Notes under the pieces: generated by a model
The model's input: the letters and a program-made list of their open reading frames with translations, nothing else
Told to the model about the DNA's origin: nothing
The model's database searches: none
Made by a program: the position numbers and the translations under genes
Assembly (NCBI GenBank): GCA_016795295.1
Contig: JAEUHP010000302.1
Coordinates: 1-43,786 of the forward strand
Length of the DNA stretch: 43,786 bases
Source: Planctomycetota bacterium
Lineage (GTDB): Bacteria > Planctomycetota > UBA1135 > UBA2386
Direction: 5' to 3'
Part shown: piece by piece, positions 24,253 to 32,459 of the stretch
Position numbering within the stretch: position 1 is the first letter of the stretch
Layout: each line of letters opens with the position of its first letter

Positions 24253-25344
24253 ATGCTGCGCGGCGCAGAGCCTCGTTCGCGACGCCTGCTCGGCGTCGCC
24301 CTCCTCGCCCTCACCGGCGCCGCCGCGGCCGCGCTCGTGCTCGCCGGCAACCCCGGCAACATGGGCCTGTGTGGCGCATGCTTCCTGCGCGACCTCGGCG
24401 GCGCACTGCGCCTGCACCAAGGCCCGGCGATCTTCCGCCCGGAGACGCTCGGCCTCGTGCTCGGCGCACTGCTGTGGTCGTTCGCGTCGCGCCGCCACGT
24501 CGGCCGCTCGGGCAGCCACGCGGTGAGCCGCTTCCTGCTGTGCGTGGCGATGGCGATCGGCGCGCTGGTGTTCCTCGGCTGCCCGTTCCGCCTGCTGCAG
24601 CGGCTGGGCGGCGGCGACCTGCACGCATGGGCGGCCGCGCCCGGCTTCGTACTCGGCGTCGCCGTGGCCCGCTGGTTCGAGGGCGCGGGCTACTCGCTCG
24701 GCAAGACGCACGAGACGCCGCGTGCGGTTGGGCTGCTCGGACCGCTCGCGTTCCTCGTGCTCGGCGTGCTGTTCGTCGCGACCGACGCACTCGCCGGTCC
24801 GGGGCCCGGCAGCGACGGCAAGCCGCCGCACGCGCCGTGGCTGCTCGCTCTGAGCATCGCGCTCGCGGCCGGTGCGGTGCTGTCGGCGACCGGCTTCTGC
24901 GCCGTCGCGGCGGCGCGGCAGATCGTCGCCGGGCCGTCCTGGATGCTCGCCGCGGCCGCCGCGCTGGTCGCCGGCTACGGCCTCGTGCTCGCCGCCGGCG
25001 GCGGGGCGAACGGGTCGTCGCCCGTGCCACCGGTCGCGCACGGCGACTGGCTGTGGAACATGCTGGCCCTGGCACTGGTCGGCCTGTGTGGCGCATTCGC
25101 CGGCGGCTGCCCGGTGCGGCAGCTGGTGATGGCGGGCGAAGGCAACGGCGATGCGTTCGTCGGCGTCGCCGGCCTCGTCGTCGGCGGCGCGCTCGCGCAC
25201 GGCATGAGCCTCGCCGCCGCGCCGGCGACGGCCGACGCGGCGGGCGGCCCGACGGCGGCGGGCCAGCGCGCGGTAGGGATCGCGATCGTGCTGGTGCTGG
25301 CCTACGCGACGGCGATGCGCGGCACCAAGCCGATCGGCGGCTGA
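24253..25344 (+). CDS. yedE: YedE-like selenium/sulfur compound transporter (Sulf_transp family)
   Basis: The 363-residue membrane protein matches YedE, the putative selenium transporter branch of the YeeE/TsuA (Sulf_transp) family. Motifs: GNPGNMGLCGACFLRDLGG (32-50) with C40 and C43; LGCPFRLL with C110; ATGFCAVAAAR with C216; AGGCPVRQL with C286. Paired half-repeats of GxC motifs and about nine hydrophobic helices fit a channel that passes a thiosulfate-like or selenium-containing anion by cysteine relay. The start at 24253 fits the family; another ATG at 24242 is in a different frame. The GT-C-like gene starts 2 bases after the stop, so they are an operon. The usual partners yedF, selD or selA are not in the window. 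Confidence 0.85.
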   Translation: MLRGAEPRSRRLLGVALLALTGAAAAALVLAGNPGNMGLCGACFLRDLGGALRLHQGPAIFRPETLGLVLGALLWSFASRRHVGRSGSHAVSRFLLCVAMAIGALVFLGCPFRLLQRLGGGDLHAWAAAPGFVLGVAVARWFEGAGYSLGKTHETPRAVGLLGPLAFLVLGVLFVATDALAGPGPGSDGKPPHAPWLLALSIALAAGAVLSATGFCAVAAARQIVAGPSWMLAAAAALVAGYGLVLAAGGGANGSSPVPPVAHGDWLWNMLALALVGLCGAFAGGCPVRQLVMAGEGNGDAFVGVAGLVVGGALAHGMSLAAAPATADAAGGPTAAGQRAVGIAIVLVLAYATAMRGTKPIGG

Positions 25345-25346
25345 TC

Positions 25347-26876
25347 GTGCGCACCGTCGCCATCGCCGCGTTCGTGGCCCTGGCTTGCTGGCTCGGCCGG
25401 GCGCAGTGGCCCGGCGAGATCGACGCCGGCAACCTCGGCCTCGCGCTCGGCGGGTTCGCGCCGATGGCGCACCACCCGCAGCCGCCGGGCTACTTGTTTC
25501 ACGTCGCGCTCGGCAAGGTCTTCGCCGCGCTCGCCGGCGACGCCCACCGCGGCTTGGTGCTCCAGGCTGCGATCACCGCTGGCCTCGGCATGCTGGCGCT
25601 CACTGCGCTGCTGCGCCGCTGCCTCGGCGCCGGTCTCGCGCCATGGCTCGCGCTCGCCGTCGGCTGCACGCCGGTCGTGCAGTACATGGGCGGCGAAGCG
25701 CTGACCGGCATCGACGCGCTCGCGCTCGGCGCTCTGGCCACGCTGCTGCTGGTGCGCGCGGCCGCAGGCGAACGGCGCGCGTTCGCCGCCGCGTCGCTGC
25801 TGCTGGGGCTCGCCGGTGGCTTCCGACCCGACGTGACCGCGCACCTCGCCGTCGCATGGCTCGTCGCCGCACGGCCCTGGTCGTGGCCGGAACGCGCCGG
25901 CGGCGCTGCGCTGCTGCTCGTCGGCGCGCTCGCCTGGGTGCTGCCGACCGCGCATGCCTGCGGGGGCTTGGCGCCGTTCCTGCACGCCTGCGGCTACGTA
26001 CAGCCCATCCTCTCTCGCGAGGCGCTCTGGCAGGGCGGCGACGTCGAACGGCAGGCAGCGACCCTCTGGCGCATCGGCTGGGGCGTGCTGCTCGGCGGCG
26101 GTCCAGCACTCGCGCTCGGCCTGTGCCTCTGGCCGTGGCGGCGCGCAGCGGTCGCACAAGCGCTGCCGGCGCCGACGCGCAGCGTGCTGCACGCCGCCGC
26201 CTGGGTCCCGCTGCTGCTGCTGGCGGCGACGTTCTGCCACAAGAAGGCATACGTGTTCGCCGCGCTGCCCGCACTCGCGGTCCTCGCCGGCGCGACGTGG
26301 CAGGCGCTGCTGGGTGCGCGCGCCACCGCGGTGCTGCACACCGCGAGCGCCGCCGCGGGCTTGTCGGCGTGGCTGCTGCTGCCGGCGGCCACTTCGCAGC
26401 AGGCCGACGCCGAAGGCTACGGTCGTGCGCCCGAGTCGTTGCCCTGGCCCGCCCGGCTTTCGTGGCAGCCGCTGGAGTACACGTTCGCTTCGCGCCGCGC
26501 GATGGACGCGCGCTACGACGAGCTCGCGCGCCACATCCTCGGTGCCCACGAACGTGGCCAACGCGTGGTCGTCGTCAGCCACCCGCCGGATCCGATCGAC
26601 CTGCGACCGCTCGGGCTCATGGTCCCAGCCCTGACCGTCGTCGATCTCGACGGCGCGCCCGGCGCGTGGCGACGCATCCGCGTGGGCCAGGGCGCGAGCG
26701 AGCGGCGCGCCGAGGCCGACGCCGACGGTCGCTTCCTGATCGACGCCGACTGCGTCATCGCGTGCGTCGGCTGGGACCGGCTCTGGGCAGAGCAGCTGCG
26801 TGGCGCCGGTGTGCAGATCGTGAAGGCCGCGCCCACCGTCGTGTTCGCGCTCGCGGCCGGCCCCGTGCGCTGGTGA
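25347..26876 (+). CDS. Polytopic membrane protein, GT-C/glycosyltransferase-39-like
   Basis: The 509-residue protein has about ten hydrophobic helices up to residue 350 and a soluble C-terminal part. The first periplasmic loop holds D26 (GEIDAGN) and HPQPPGYLFHVALGK (43-57), the pattern of GT-C enzymes such as dolichyl-phosphate-mannose protein mannosyltransferases and ArnT, which use lipid-linked sugars outside the membrane. The C-terminal 130 residues (VVVVSHPPDPIDLRPLG, then CVIACVGWDRLWAEQL) are not recognisable. The start is GTG at 25347, 2 bases after the yedE stop, implying a shared transcript. What is glycosylated is unknown; the pairing with a YedE transporter is unexplained. Confidence 0.65.
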   Translation: MRTVAIAAFVALACWLGRAQWPGEIDAGNLGLALGGFAPMAHHPQPPGYLFHVALGKVFAALAGDAHRGLVLQAAITAGLGMLALTALLRRCLGAGLAPWLALAVGCTPVVQYMGGEALTGIDALALGALATLLLVRAAAGERRAFAAASLLLGLAGGFRPDVTAHLAVAWLVAARPWSWPERAGGAALLLVGALAWVLPTAHACGGLAPFLHACGYVQPILSREALWQGGDVERQAATLWRIGWGVLLGGGPALALGLCLWPWRRAAVAQALPAPTRSVLHAAAWVPLLLLAATFCHKKAYVFAALPALAVLAGATWQALLGARATAVLHTASAAAGLSAWLLLPAATSQQADAEGYGRAPESLPWPARLSWQPLEYTFASRRAMDARYDELARHILGAHERGQRVVVVSHPPDPIDLRPLGLMVPALTVVDLDGAPGAWRRIRVGQGASERRAEADADGRFLIDADCVIACVGWDRLWAEQLRGAGVQIVKAAPTVVFALAAGPVRW

Positions 26877-26994
26877 GCGCCGGCGCGGCGGCCACGCGCA
26901 CCAGCTCCTCCTGGCACGCAACGCCTGCAAGTGGTGCAGGAACTGCCACAGTCACCCGAATTCCTGCCGCACTGGTGCGATCGCCGGCGCAGAT

Positions 26995-27002
26995 GCTAGC
27001 GT
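26995..27002 (+). promoter_or_regulatory. -10-like box GCTAGCGT upstream of the antiporter gene
   Basis: GCTAGCGT ends 42 bases before the ATG at 27045, in the 168-base gap after the GT-C gene. It is one of several GCTA-NNN-T boxes in the window; no -35 is apparent. Confidence 0.25.
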
Positions 27003-27044
27003 TCGCCCCGCGCTGCGTCGTGCAGGCGGCGCGAGGCGGATGGC

Positions 27045-28136
27045 ATGGAACTCATGACGGTGGCGTTGTTCTTCGTCGGACTCGGGCTCCTGGTGCTCGG
27101 TGCGCAGTGGCTGGTGACCGGCGCCTCGCGGCTCGCTGCCGCTGCCGGCGTGTCGTCGTTGGTGGTCGGACTGACCGTGGTCGCGTTCGGCACCAGCTCG
27201 CCGGAAATGGCCGTCAGCATGCAGTCGGCGTGGCAGGGTCAGGCCGACATGGCAGTCGGCAACGTCGTCGGCAGCAACATCTTCAACGTGCTGTTCATCC
27301 TCGGTGCGTCGGCGCTGATCACGCCGCTGCTCGTGGCCCAGGACCTGGTGCGGCGCGACGTGCCGATCATGATCCTGCTGTCGGCAGTGGTGCTCGGCCT
27401 CTCGTTCGACGGCGACCTGGGCCGAGTCGACGGGCTCCTGCTGGTGCTCGGCCTGGTCGCCTACACGTCGTGGATCGTGCGTGCGAGCCGGCGCGAGACG
27501 GCCGCGGTGAAGGCCGTGTACGAAGCCGAGTTCGCGCCGAAGGCCAAGCACTCGCTCGCGCTCGATCTCGGTCTCGTCGTCGGCGGTCTCGTGCTGCTGG
27601 TGCTCGGTTCGACGTGGCTCGTCGACGGTGCGGTGGCGTTCGCGAAGTGGATGGGCGTCGACGAAGTGGTCGTCAGCTTGACGATCGTCGCCGCCGGCAC
27701 GTCGCTGCCCGAAGTCGCCACGTCGCTGCTCGCGGCGCTGCGCGGCGAACGGGACATCGCGGTCGGCAATGTCGTCGGCAGCAACATCTTCAACATCATG
27801 GGAGTGCTCGGCATGTCGAGCATCGTGGCGCCCAGCGGCCTCGTCGTGGCACCGTCGATGCTCGGCTTCGACTTACCGGTCATGATCGCGGTCGCCTTCG
27901 CCTGCATGCCGGTCTTCGCGCGCGGCCGCATGATCCCGCGCTGGCTCGGCGCCCTGTTCCTCGCCTACTACGCCGCCTACACGACATACCTCGTGCTTGC
28001 CGCCAAGCAGCACGCGGCCCAGGCGAGCTACGTAGCGGTCATGATGCAGTTCGTGATGCCGCTGACGGCGCTGACACTCGGGGTGCTCGCGTTCCGCGTG
28101 TGGCGCTTGCAGAAGAACGGCGCGCCCGCGGCCTGA
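27045..28136 (+). CDS. Calcium/sodium antiporter (CaCA family, YrbG-like)
   Basis: The 363-residue membrane protein has the two alpha repeats of the Ca2+:cation antiporters. Alpha-1 is at 47-81, with FGTSSPEMAVSM and GNVVGSNIFN. Alpha-2 is at 217-250, with AGTSLPEVATSLLAALRGER and again GNVVGSNIFN. The glutamates E54 and E223 and the asparagines of the GSNIFN motifs form the ion site in this family, so exchange activity is expected. About ten hydrophobic helices and a charged central loop (145-170) fit the YrbG type. The product exports Ca2+ in exchange for Na+ or H+ across the cytoplasmic membrane. It converges with the beta-helix gene that ends at 28215. A GAGG lies about 12 bases before the ATG. 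Confidence 0.93.
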   Translation: MELMTVALFFVGLGLLVLGAQWLVTGASRLAAAAGVSSLVVGLTVVAFGTSSPEMAVSMQSAWQGQADMAVGNVVGSNIFNVLFILGASALITPLLVAQDLVRRDVPIMILLSAVVLGLSFDGDLGRVDGLLLVLGLVAYTSWIVRASRRETAAVKAVYEAEFAPKAKHSLALDLGLVVGGLVLLVLGSTWLVDGAVAFAKWMGVDEVVVSLTIVAAGTSLPEVATSLLAALRGERDIAVGNVVGSNIFNIMGVLGMSSIVAPSGLVVAPSMLGFDLPVMIAVAFACMPVFARGRMIPRWLGALFLAYYAAYTTYLVLAAKQHAAQASYVAVMMQFVMPLTALTLGVLAFRVWRLQKNGAPAA

Positions 28137-28214
28137 GCCCCGCCGAGCACGCAGCCCTGCTTGCCGGCAGCGCCAGCGAGCGGGTCCCGCCCGCCAGTAC
28201 CGCCGGTGCGTTCC

Positions 28215-30692
28215 CTAGCGCCGGATCCGCAGCCGATCGACGTTCGTGAAGGAGGCCCCGCTCCCGTTGGTGCCGAGCGCCTGCACTGCAAGGTTCACGC
28301 CGAGCAGCCAGGCACCGCCGACGATCGAGTAGGGCACCTGCCCGCCCACCGGCGCGCTCGCGAAGATCGCCATCGTGGTACCGCACAAGAGCGCCCCGTA
28401 GGGCGGCAGTGGCACCGCGGGACCATCGTCGAGACCGATCGCGAACAGCGCCAAGCCCGCGGGGCCCACCACCGAGAATTGCAGTGGGGAACCGTTCAGC
28501 AGCGGTTCGCCGATCGCGACGAGTTGCCACGCGGCCCGTTCGTGCGCCCCCATGTCGGGTGCGGCGAAGCCGCCGGCCAGAGGGTCGAGCACGCGCGGGA
28601 ACTCGGCGGCGTCGCGGCCGACGGCGAGTGCGATGGCGAGATCGGCAGCGCCGAGGCACGGCGACGAAGGCCCGGGCAACAGATCGCCCAGTGCCGCGTT
28701 GGTGAGCAGCGGATCGACGTCGAGACAACCATTGCTGCCCGCAAAGCCGCCGCAGCTGTGGAACACCTGGCTCGCCGGCACGCCGAAGTTGCCACCGGCA
28801 TTGGCGAACGCGATGCTGTTGCGCACCTGGCCGGTGAACTGCGTGCTGGGTCGGCGAATGCCGAAGCCGCTGTTGCCGACGGCGGTCGCGTGGCGCACGG
28901 CGAAGGCGCCCGACGCACAGTGGATGCCGTCGCCGAGACAGTTCCAGGCGACGAGGTCGTCGGCCACCGCGACGTTGCCGAGCCAGAAGCCGATGCCATT
29001 GGCACGCTCGACGCGCACACGGCGCAGTTCGTTCTGGCCCGTGCCCCCGAGGTTCAGGGCTTGGTTGCCCGAGTAACGCAGCAACACGTTCTCCATCTGG
29101 ACGCTGCCGGTCCCCTGAACCAACACGTTGCCCCAATCCCCCGGTGCGGGCTGGGTCGCGGCGCCATCGCGGTTGGTGTCGCCGCCGACCGTGTCGTCGC
29201 GGAACGAGGTGAGAACCACCGGCCGGCGCGCGGTGCCGAGCAGCCGCAGAGTCCCGCCATTCGACACCGTCATCTGGTGGAAGCTCGACCGCTTCACGAG
29301 CGTTCCCGCCGGCAGTTCGAGCAAACCGCCGGTGGTGATCGCGAGGTTGCCGTAACTCTCCAACACCGGTTCGACCCCGGTGAAGCAATGCCGTTCGATC
29401 ACCACGGGCTGGGTGATCGTCTCGCCGATCACCCCGATGTGGTTGCTGCCGTTGCCGACGCAGGCGACGCCGCGGCAGTTGCCCAGCGTCGTCCAGTGGA
29501 TGTCGCGGATGCCGTGCCCCACGCAGCCCATCACCGCCGTGTCGCGCAGGCTCGCACGCGGCGTGCCGGGCGAACCGAAGCGGATGCCGGTTCCGGCCGA
29601 ATTCATCACCAGGCACGTCTGCATGACGACACTGCCGTCGACACGCAGAGCCTGGCTGCTGGCCGTGCCGCCGTAGCGCAGCACGGAGTAATCGAACTGC
29701 GACGCATCTCCCGCCGACAGCACGATGCCACCCCAATCGCCCGGCGTGCCCTGCGTCGCAGCTCCGTTCCGGTTGGTGTCGCCACCGAACACATCGTCGT
29801 GGATCGACGTGAACACCACCCCATGGGCGGGATTGCCCTGCGCGAGGATGCGACCGCTCGACGTGAGGATGCCGGCGACGAGCTTGATCGTCAGACCCGG
29901 ACCCAGGGTGAGGGTGCGCCCGGGTGCCACCACCAGATTGTTCGGCGCCGGCAGGTTCCAGACCAAGACTCCCGAGTCGTTCATCGAATTGCGCCGCTGC
30001 AGCGCCACATCCGTGGTCAGGGTCCCGCTGTAGTCGACCCGCGCGTAGTCGCCAGCCGCACAGCGCAGCGCGCGATTGTCGTACGACCCGCTGGACGCGA
30101 CCAGCGACCAACCGGTGATCGGCAGCCCGACGAGGTCGCGGAACTCGGTGTCGTCGCAGAGGCAATTGCCTGCATTGTACAGGCCCCCACCGCCGCCCAG
30201 CTCGAACACACAATGCCGGAACGTGTTGGTGCCGTTGCGCAGGTTGAAGAAACCGGCCCCCGCACGCCCCCCATAGCGGAACGTAGTGTGTTCGAAGACT
30301 ACACTGCCACCTGGACAATCCGCGCCGCTCCAATCCCCGGGCTGGGGACGCGTGGCCGCGCCGTTCTGGTTGGTGTCGCCACCCGCGGTGTCGTCGTGGA
30401 TCGACGTGACCACGATCGGCTGGGCCGCGGTGCCGAGTGCCTGGAGGGTGCCGTTCACCGTCCAGCAGCCGTTCACCTTGACGATCGCACCCGCCTGGAT
30501 GGTCAGCATCTGTCCCGGTGGCACATGGATGCCACACGCGGCTCCCGTGCCGATCACATGGTAGACGTGTCCCGCCAGCAGCGGGCCACCGAACCCGTCG
30601 TAGACGGCGCCATTCAAGGCAATCGCCGTCTGGCTGGTCGCGGGAACCAGCAAGGCCAAGCCTACGAACAGCAACCGAAGAGATCTGTGCAT
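28215..30692 (-). CDS. Secreted beta-helix protein with a threefold repeated GGDTN cassette
   Basis: The 825-residue protein has a signal peptide (HRSLRLLFVGLALLVPATSQ). It is built of beta-helix rungs with three copies of a cassette of about 30 residues: VTSIHDDTAGGDTNQNGAAT (95-114) then PGDW; FTSIHDDVFGGDTNRNGAAT (294-313) then PGDW; LTSFRDDTVGGDTNRDGAAT (494-513) then PGDW. Each follows a turn about a beta strand repeat, as in other exported planctomycete and Bacteroidota proteins with a V-x-T-S-x-x-DD-x-x-GGDTN motif, probably Ca2+-binding. The C-terminus has a domain that ends in LLGVNLAVQALG and FTNVDRLRIRR, resembling the tails of two other secreted proteins here. No catalytic residues are evident. 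The start at 30692 fits the signal peptide. Confidence 0.75.
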   Translation of the reverse strand: MHRSLRLLFVGLALLVPATSQTAIALNGAVYDGFGGPLLAGHVYHVIGTGAACGIHVPPGQMLTIQAGAIVKVNGCWTVNGTLQALGTAAQPIVVTSIHDDTAGGDTNQNGAATRPQPGDWSGADCPGGSVVFEHTTFRYGGRAGAGFFNLRNGTNTFRHCVFELGGGGGLYNAGNCLCDDTEFRDLVGLPITGWSLVASSGSYDNRALRCAAGDYARVDYSGTLTTDVALQRRNSMNDSGVLVWNLPAPNNLVVAPGRTLTLGPGLTIKLVAGILTSSGRILAQGNPAHGVVFTSIHDDVFGGDTNRNGAATQGTPGDWGGIVLSAGDASQFDYSVLRYGGTASSQALRVDGSVVMQTCLVMNSAGTGIRFGSPGTPRASLRDTAVMGCVGHGIRDIHWTTLGNCRGVACVGNGSNHIGVIGETITQPVVIERHCFTGVEPVLESYGNLAITTGGLLELPAGTLVKRSSFHQMTVSNGGTLRLLGTARRPVVLTSFRDDTVGGDTNRDGAATQPAPGDWGNVLVQGTGSVQMENVLLRYSGNQALNLGGTGQNELRRVRVERANGIGFWLGNVAVADDLVAWNCLGDGIHCASGAFAVRHATAVGNSGFGIRRPSTQFTGQVRNSIAFANAGGNFGVPASQVFHSCGGFAGSNGCLDVDPLLTNAALGDLLPGPSSPCLGAADLAIALAVGRDAAEFPRVLDPLAGGFAAPDMGAHERAAWQLVAIGEPLLNGSPLQFSVVGPAGLALFAIGLDDGPAVPLPPYGALLCGTTMAIFASAPVGGQVPYSIVGGAWLLGVNLAVQALGTNGSGASFTNVDRLRIRR
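29130..29219 (-). repeat. GGDTN cassette copy 3 (coding repeat)
   Basis: Third copy (residues 492-521) of the coding cassette in the gene at 28215-30692; it shares T-S-x-x-DD-x-x-GGDTN-x-x-GAAT and PGDW with the other two. The copies are spaced by about 200 residues each. Confidence 0.7.
29727..29819 (-). repeat. GGDTN cassette copy 2 (coding repeat)
   Basis: Second copy (residues 292-322) of the cassette. It is the closest to copy 1 (both start with TSIHDD). Confidence 0.7.
30327..30416 (-). repeat. GGDTN cassette copy 1 (coding repeat)
   Basis: First copy (residues 93-122) of the cassette, nearest the N-terminus. Confidence 0.7.
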
Positions 30693-30815
30693 GGCGAAGG
30701 GACTCGGCCACTCTGGACAGCGCACCGGGATGGCGTGGCACGACCCGGTGGCGACTTGCCTGGACCAGTGGCAGCCGCAGGCCGCCGCGGATCCAGCACG
30801 GATCGAGCAGCCGAC

Positions 30816-30823
30816 ATGCTAGC
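30816..30823 (-). promoter_or_regulatory. -10-like box GCTAGCAT upstream of the beta-helix gene
   Basis: On the minus strand GCTAGCAT ends 123 bases before the start at 30692, within the 224-base gap after the FkbM gene. This is the farthest example of the recurring GCTA-NNN-T box, so the link to this gene is weak. Confidence 0.2.
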
Positions 30824-30916
30824 GGAACGGCACGCGCTGTGGGTACCTCGCCCAGCCTCGCACCCATGCGCAGCAGCGCACTCGGAACCCGGGGATCGGC
30901 AGAAGGAACGTACGAG

Positions 30917-31708
30917 CTAACGACGCAGATTCCTGCAGACCCGCTTCGAGAACGCCTTGACCCAGCCCTTGGCCCGCTCGTGGAAGGGATACGGGTACTG
31001 GATCGCGAGCGTATCACCCTTCTCCCAGAAGAGCCGGTAGCCGGCCGCCTTGAGAAGCGCCTTCACGGCGGTGAAGTCCGCGTCGGAGAGATTCTTGCTC
31101 TCGAAGAAGACCACCTCCGGGGCGAGTCGCGCGAGATCGACGAGTTTCAACACCTCGAAGTCGTAGCCCTCGACGTCGATGCAGACGACGTCGAGCTTCG
31201 ACACTCGGTGCTTCGCGAGGAGCTCGTCCACGGTCCTTGTTGGAACCGTGACCGTTTCGATCCACTCGTCACGGTTCTCCGGAATCCGAACTCCTTCCTG
31301 CTGCGCCTGCCGAAGGACGTAGCCGTTGTCGATGTGCGCCTCGAGGCTCTTTCGGTCGAAGCTCGAGAGTCCCGTCGCCCAACGCGCCTTCGAGACCGCG
31401 ACCCGGTAGAACGGCAGCTGCCCAGAGGCCTTGCCGATGGCCACGTTCTCGAGGATCACGTTTGGATTTCCGGCGTAGGTCTTCGCGAGTCCCTGTTCGA
31501 AGACGTCGGGCTGCGGCTCGACGAGGATCCCGGACCAACCGTAGTTCGTGAAAAACCGAAAGACCGGATCGTTCGTCTTGCCGTCGTTCGCGCCGACTTG
31601 GAGACAGACGACCTGCTCGTTCCGGTGGCGCTTCGACTCCGCATAGTAACGGAGGAAGTCGTTGGTGCTGGTGAGCGGGGGCCGCAGGTGCCTGGGGTTG
31701 TTCGCCAT
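30917..31708 (-). CDS. FkbM-family SAM-dependent methyltransferase
   Basis: The 263-residue protein has the FkbM methyltransferase fold: motif I VVCLQVGANDGKTNDPVF (33-50) for SAM binding, the acidic strand ILVEPQPDVFEQ (61-72), NVAIGK (88-93), and CIDVEGYDFEVLKLVD (176-191), the family hallmark I-D-V-E-G. Such enzymes methylate hydroxyl groups of sugars or lipids, often in surface polysaccharide loci. The C-terminus (WEKGDTLAIQYPYPFHERAK) is family-like. No glycosyltransferase is next to it. The DNA looks lower in GC than the rest (35 of 60 bases in one stretch near 31441). Confidence 0.85.
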   Translation of the reverse strand: MANNPRHLRPPLTSTNDFLRYYAESKRHRNEQVVCLQVGANDGKTNDPVFRFFTNYGWSGILVEPQPDVFEQGLAKTYAGNPNVILENVAIGKASGQLPFYRVAVSKARWATGLSSFDRKSLEAHIDNGYVLRQAQQEGVRIPENRDEWIETVTVPTRTVDELLAKHRVSKLDVVCIDVEGYDFEVLKLVDLARLAPEVVFFESKNLSDADFTAVKALLKAAGYRLFWEKGDTLAIQYPYPFHERAKGWVKAFSKRVCRNLRR

Positions 31709-31880
31709 GGATGTCGCAGACGACTTTCTTCGCCGCCCCAGCGTCAGGTAGCCGGCAGCGCCTGTCTATACAGTCGGCAGAGGAGGAGGCCAAGGCAGCG
31801 CCATGGAGCGGCCTGGTCGGACTGCGAGCCAGCTCGCGGTCCACACTTCGCAGAGACCGGTGCGCCGAGATCGCTTCGGA

Positions 31881-32270
31881 CTAGCGCTCGAAGCGGTTCG
31901 ATTCCGAGGGCGGGTGCGTGAACTCCTGCAGAAAGCCATAGCGCGTCGGGCGGAGGAAACCACCGCTGCCGTTCGACTCCCAAGCGTAGGAGGTGCCGGC
32001 CGCGACCGCGGTGAAGGTCATCTCTGGGTCGTTGATCATCACTGGGCCACTGCCGTCGTCGAAAGAGTACACACCGATGAACACCGGCGTGAACGGGATG
32101 CGCGTGATGTGCACGCGGTAGGTCCCGCCCGGGTCGAGCGGCGTTCCGTCCGACTTCTTGACCGTGTAGGTTCCGGAGAGGTCGCGCAGAGTCGGTTCGA
32201 TCTCCTGCTGCGCGTAGGCGAAGGAGGTGCACAAAGCCAAGAGCCAACAGAGCAGCAGTTTGGGGATCAT
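31881..32270 (-). CDS. Small secreted protein of unknown function
   Basis: The 129-residue product has a signal peptide (MIPKLLLCWLLALCTSFAYA, probable cleavage at AYA-QQ). The mature part reads like a small beta-rich domain: LSGTYTVKKSDGTPLDPGG, then THITR-type strands (YRVHITRIPFTPVFIGVY) and WESNGSGGFLRPTRYGFLQE. I recognise no family. An in-frame TTG six codons upstream is an alternative start. It stands alone in the minus-strand region between FkbM and the hydroxylase-like gene, with about 170-190 bases on each side. Confidence 0.65.
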   Translation of the reverse strand: MIPKLLLCWLLALCTSFAYAQQEIEPTLRDLSGTYTVKKSDGTPLDPGGTYRVHITRIPFTPVFIGVYSFDDGSGPVMINDPEMTFTAVAAGTSYAWESNGSGGFLRPTRYGFLQEFTHPPSESNRFER

Positions 32271-32459
32271 GAGGCAGCTCAGGAGCAAAGGGAATCAACC
32301 CGCAGCCCCGGACCTTCCGGGCCTGCACCCATGGATCCTAACGGCGTCGCGGCGTCGGCGCCAAGCCCCGCGCAGGGCGGAAAACTGCCCGCTCCGCCTG
32401 GTGCTCGAATTCCTGCCGGATCTGTCACGCACCCGATCCAGCCACTGCTCCGACACGAC

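Noticed and set aside
28161..30920. A 919-residue plus-strand frame
   Set aside because: Shadow of the beta-helix gene; no recognisable motifs.
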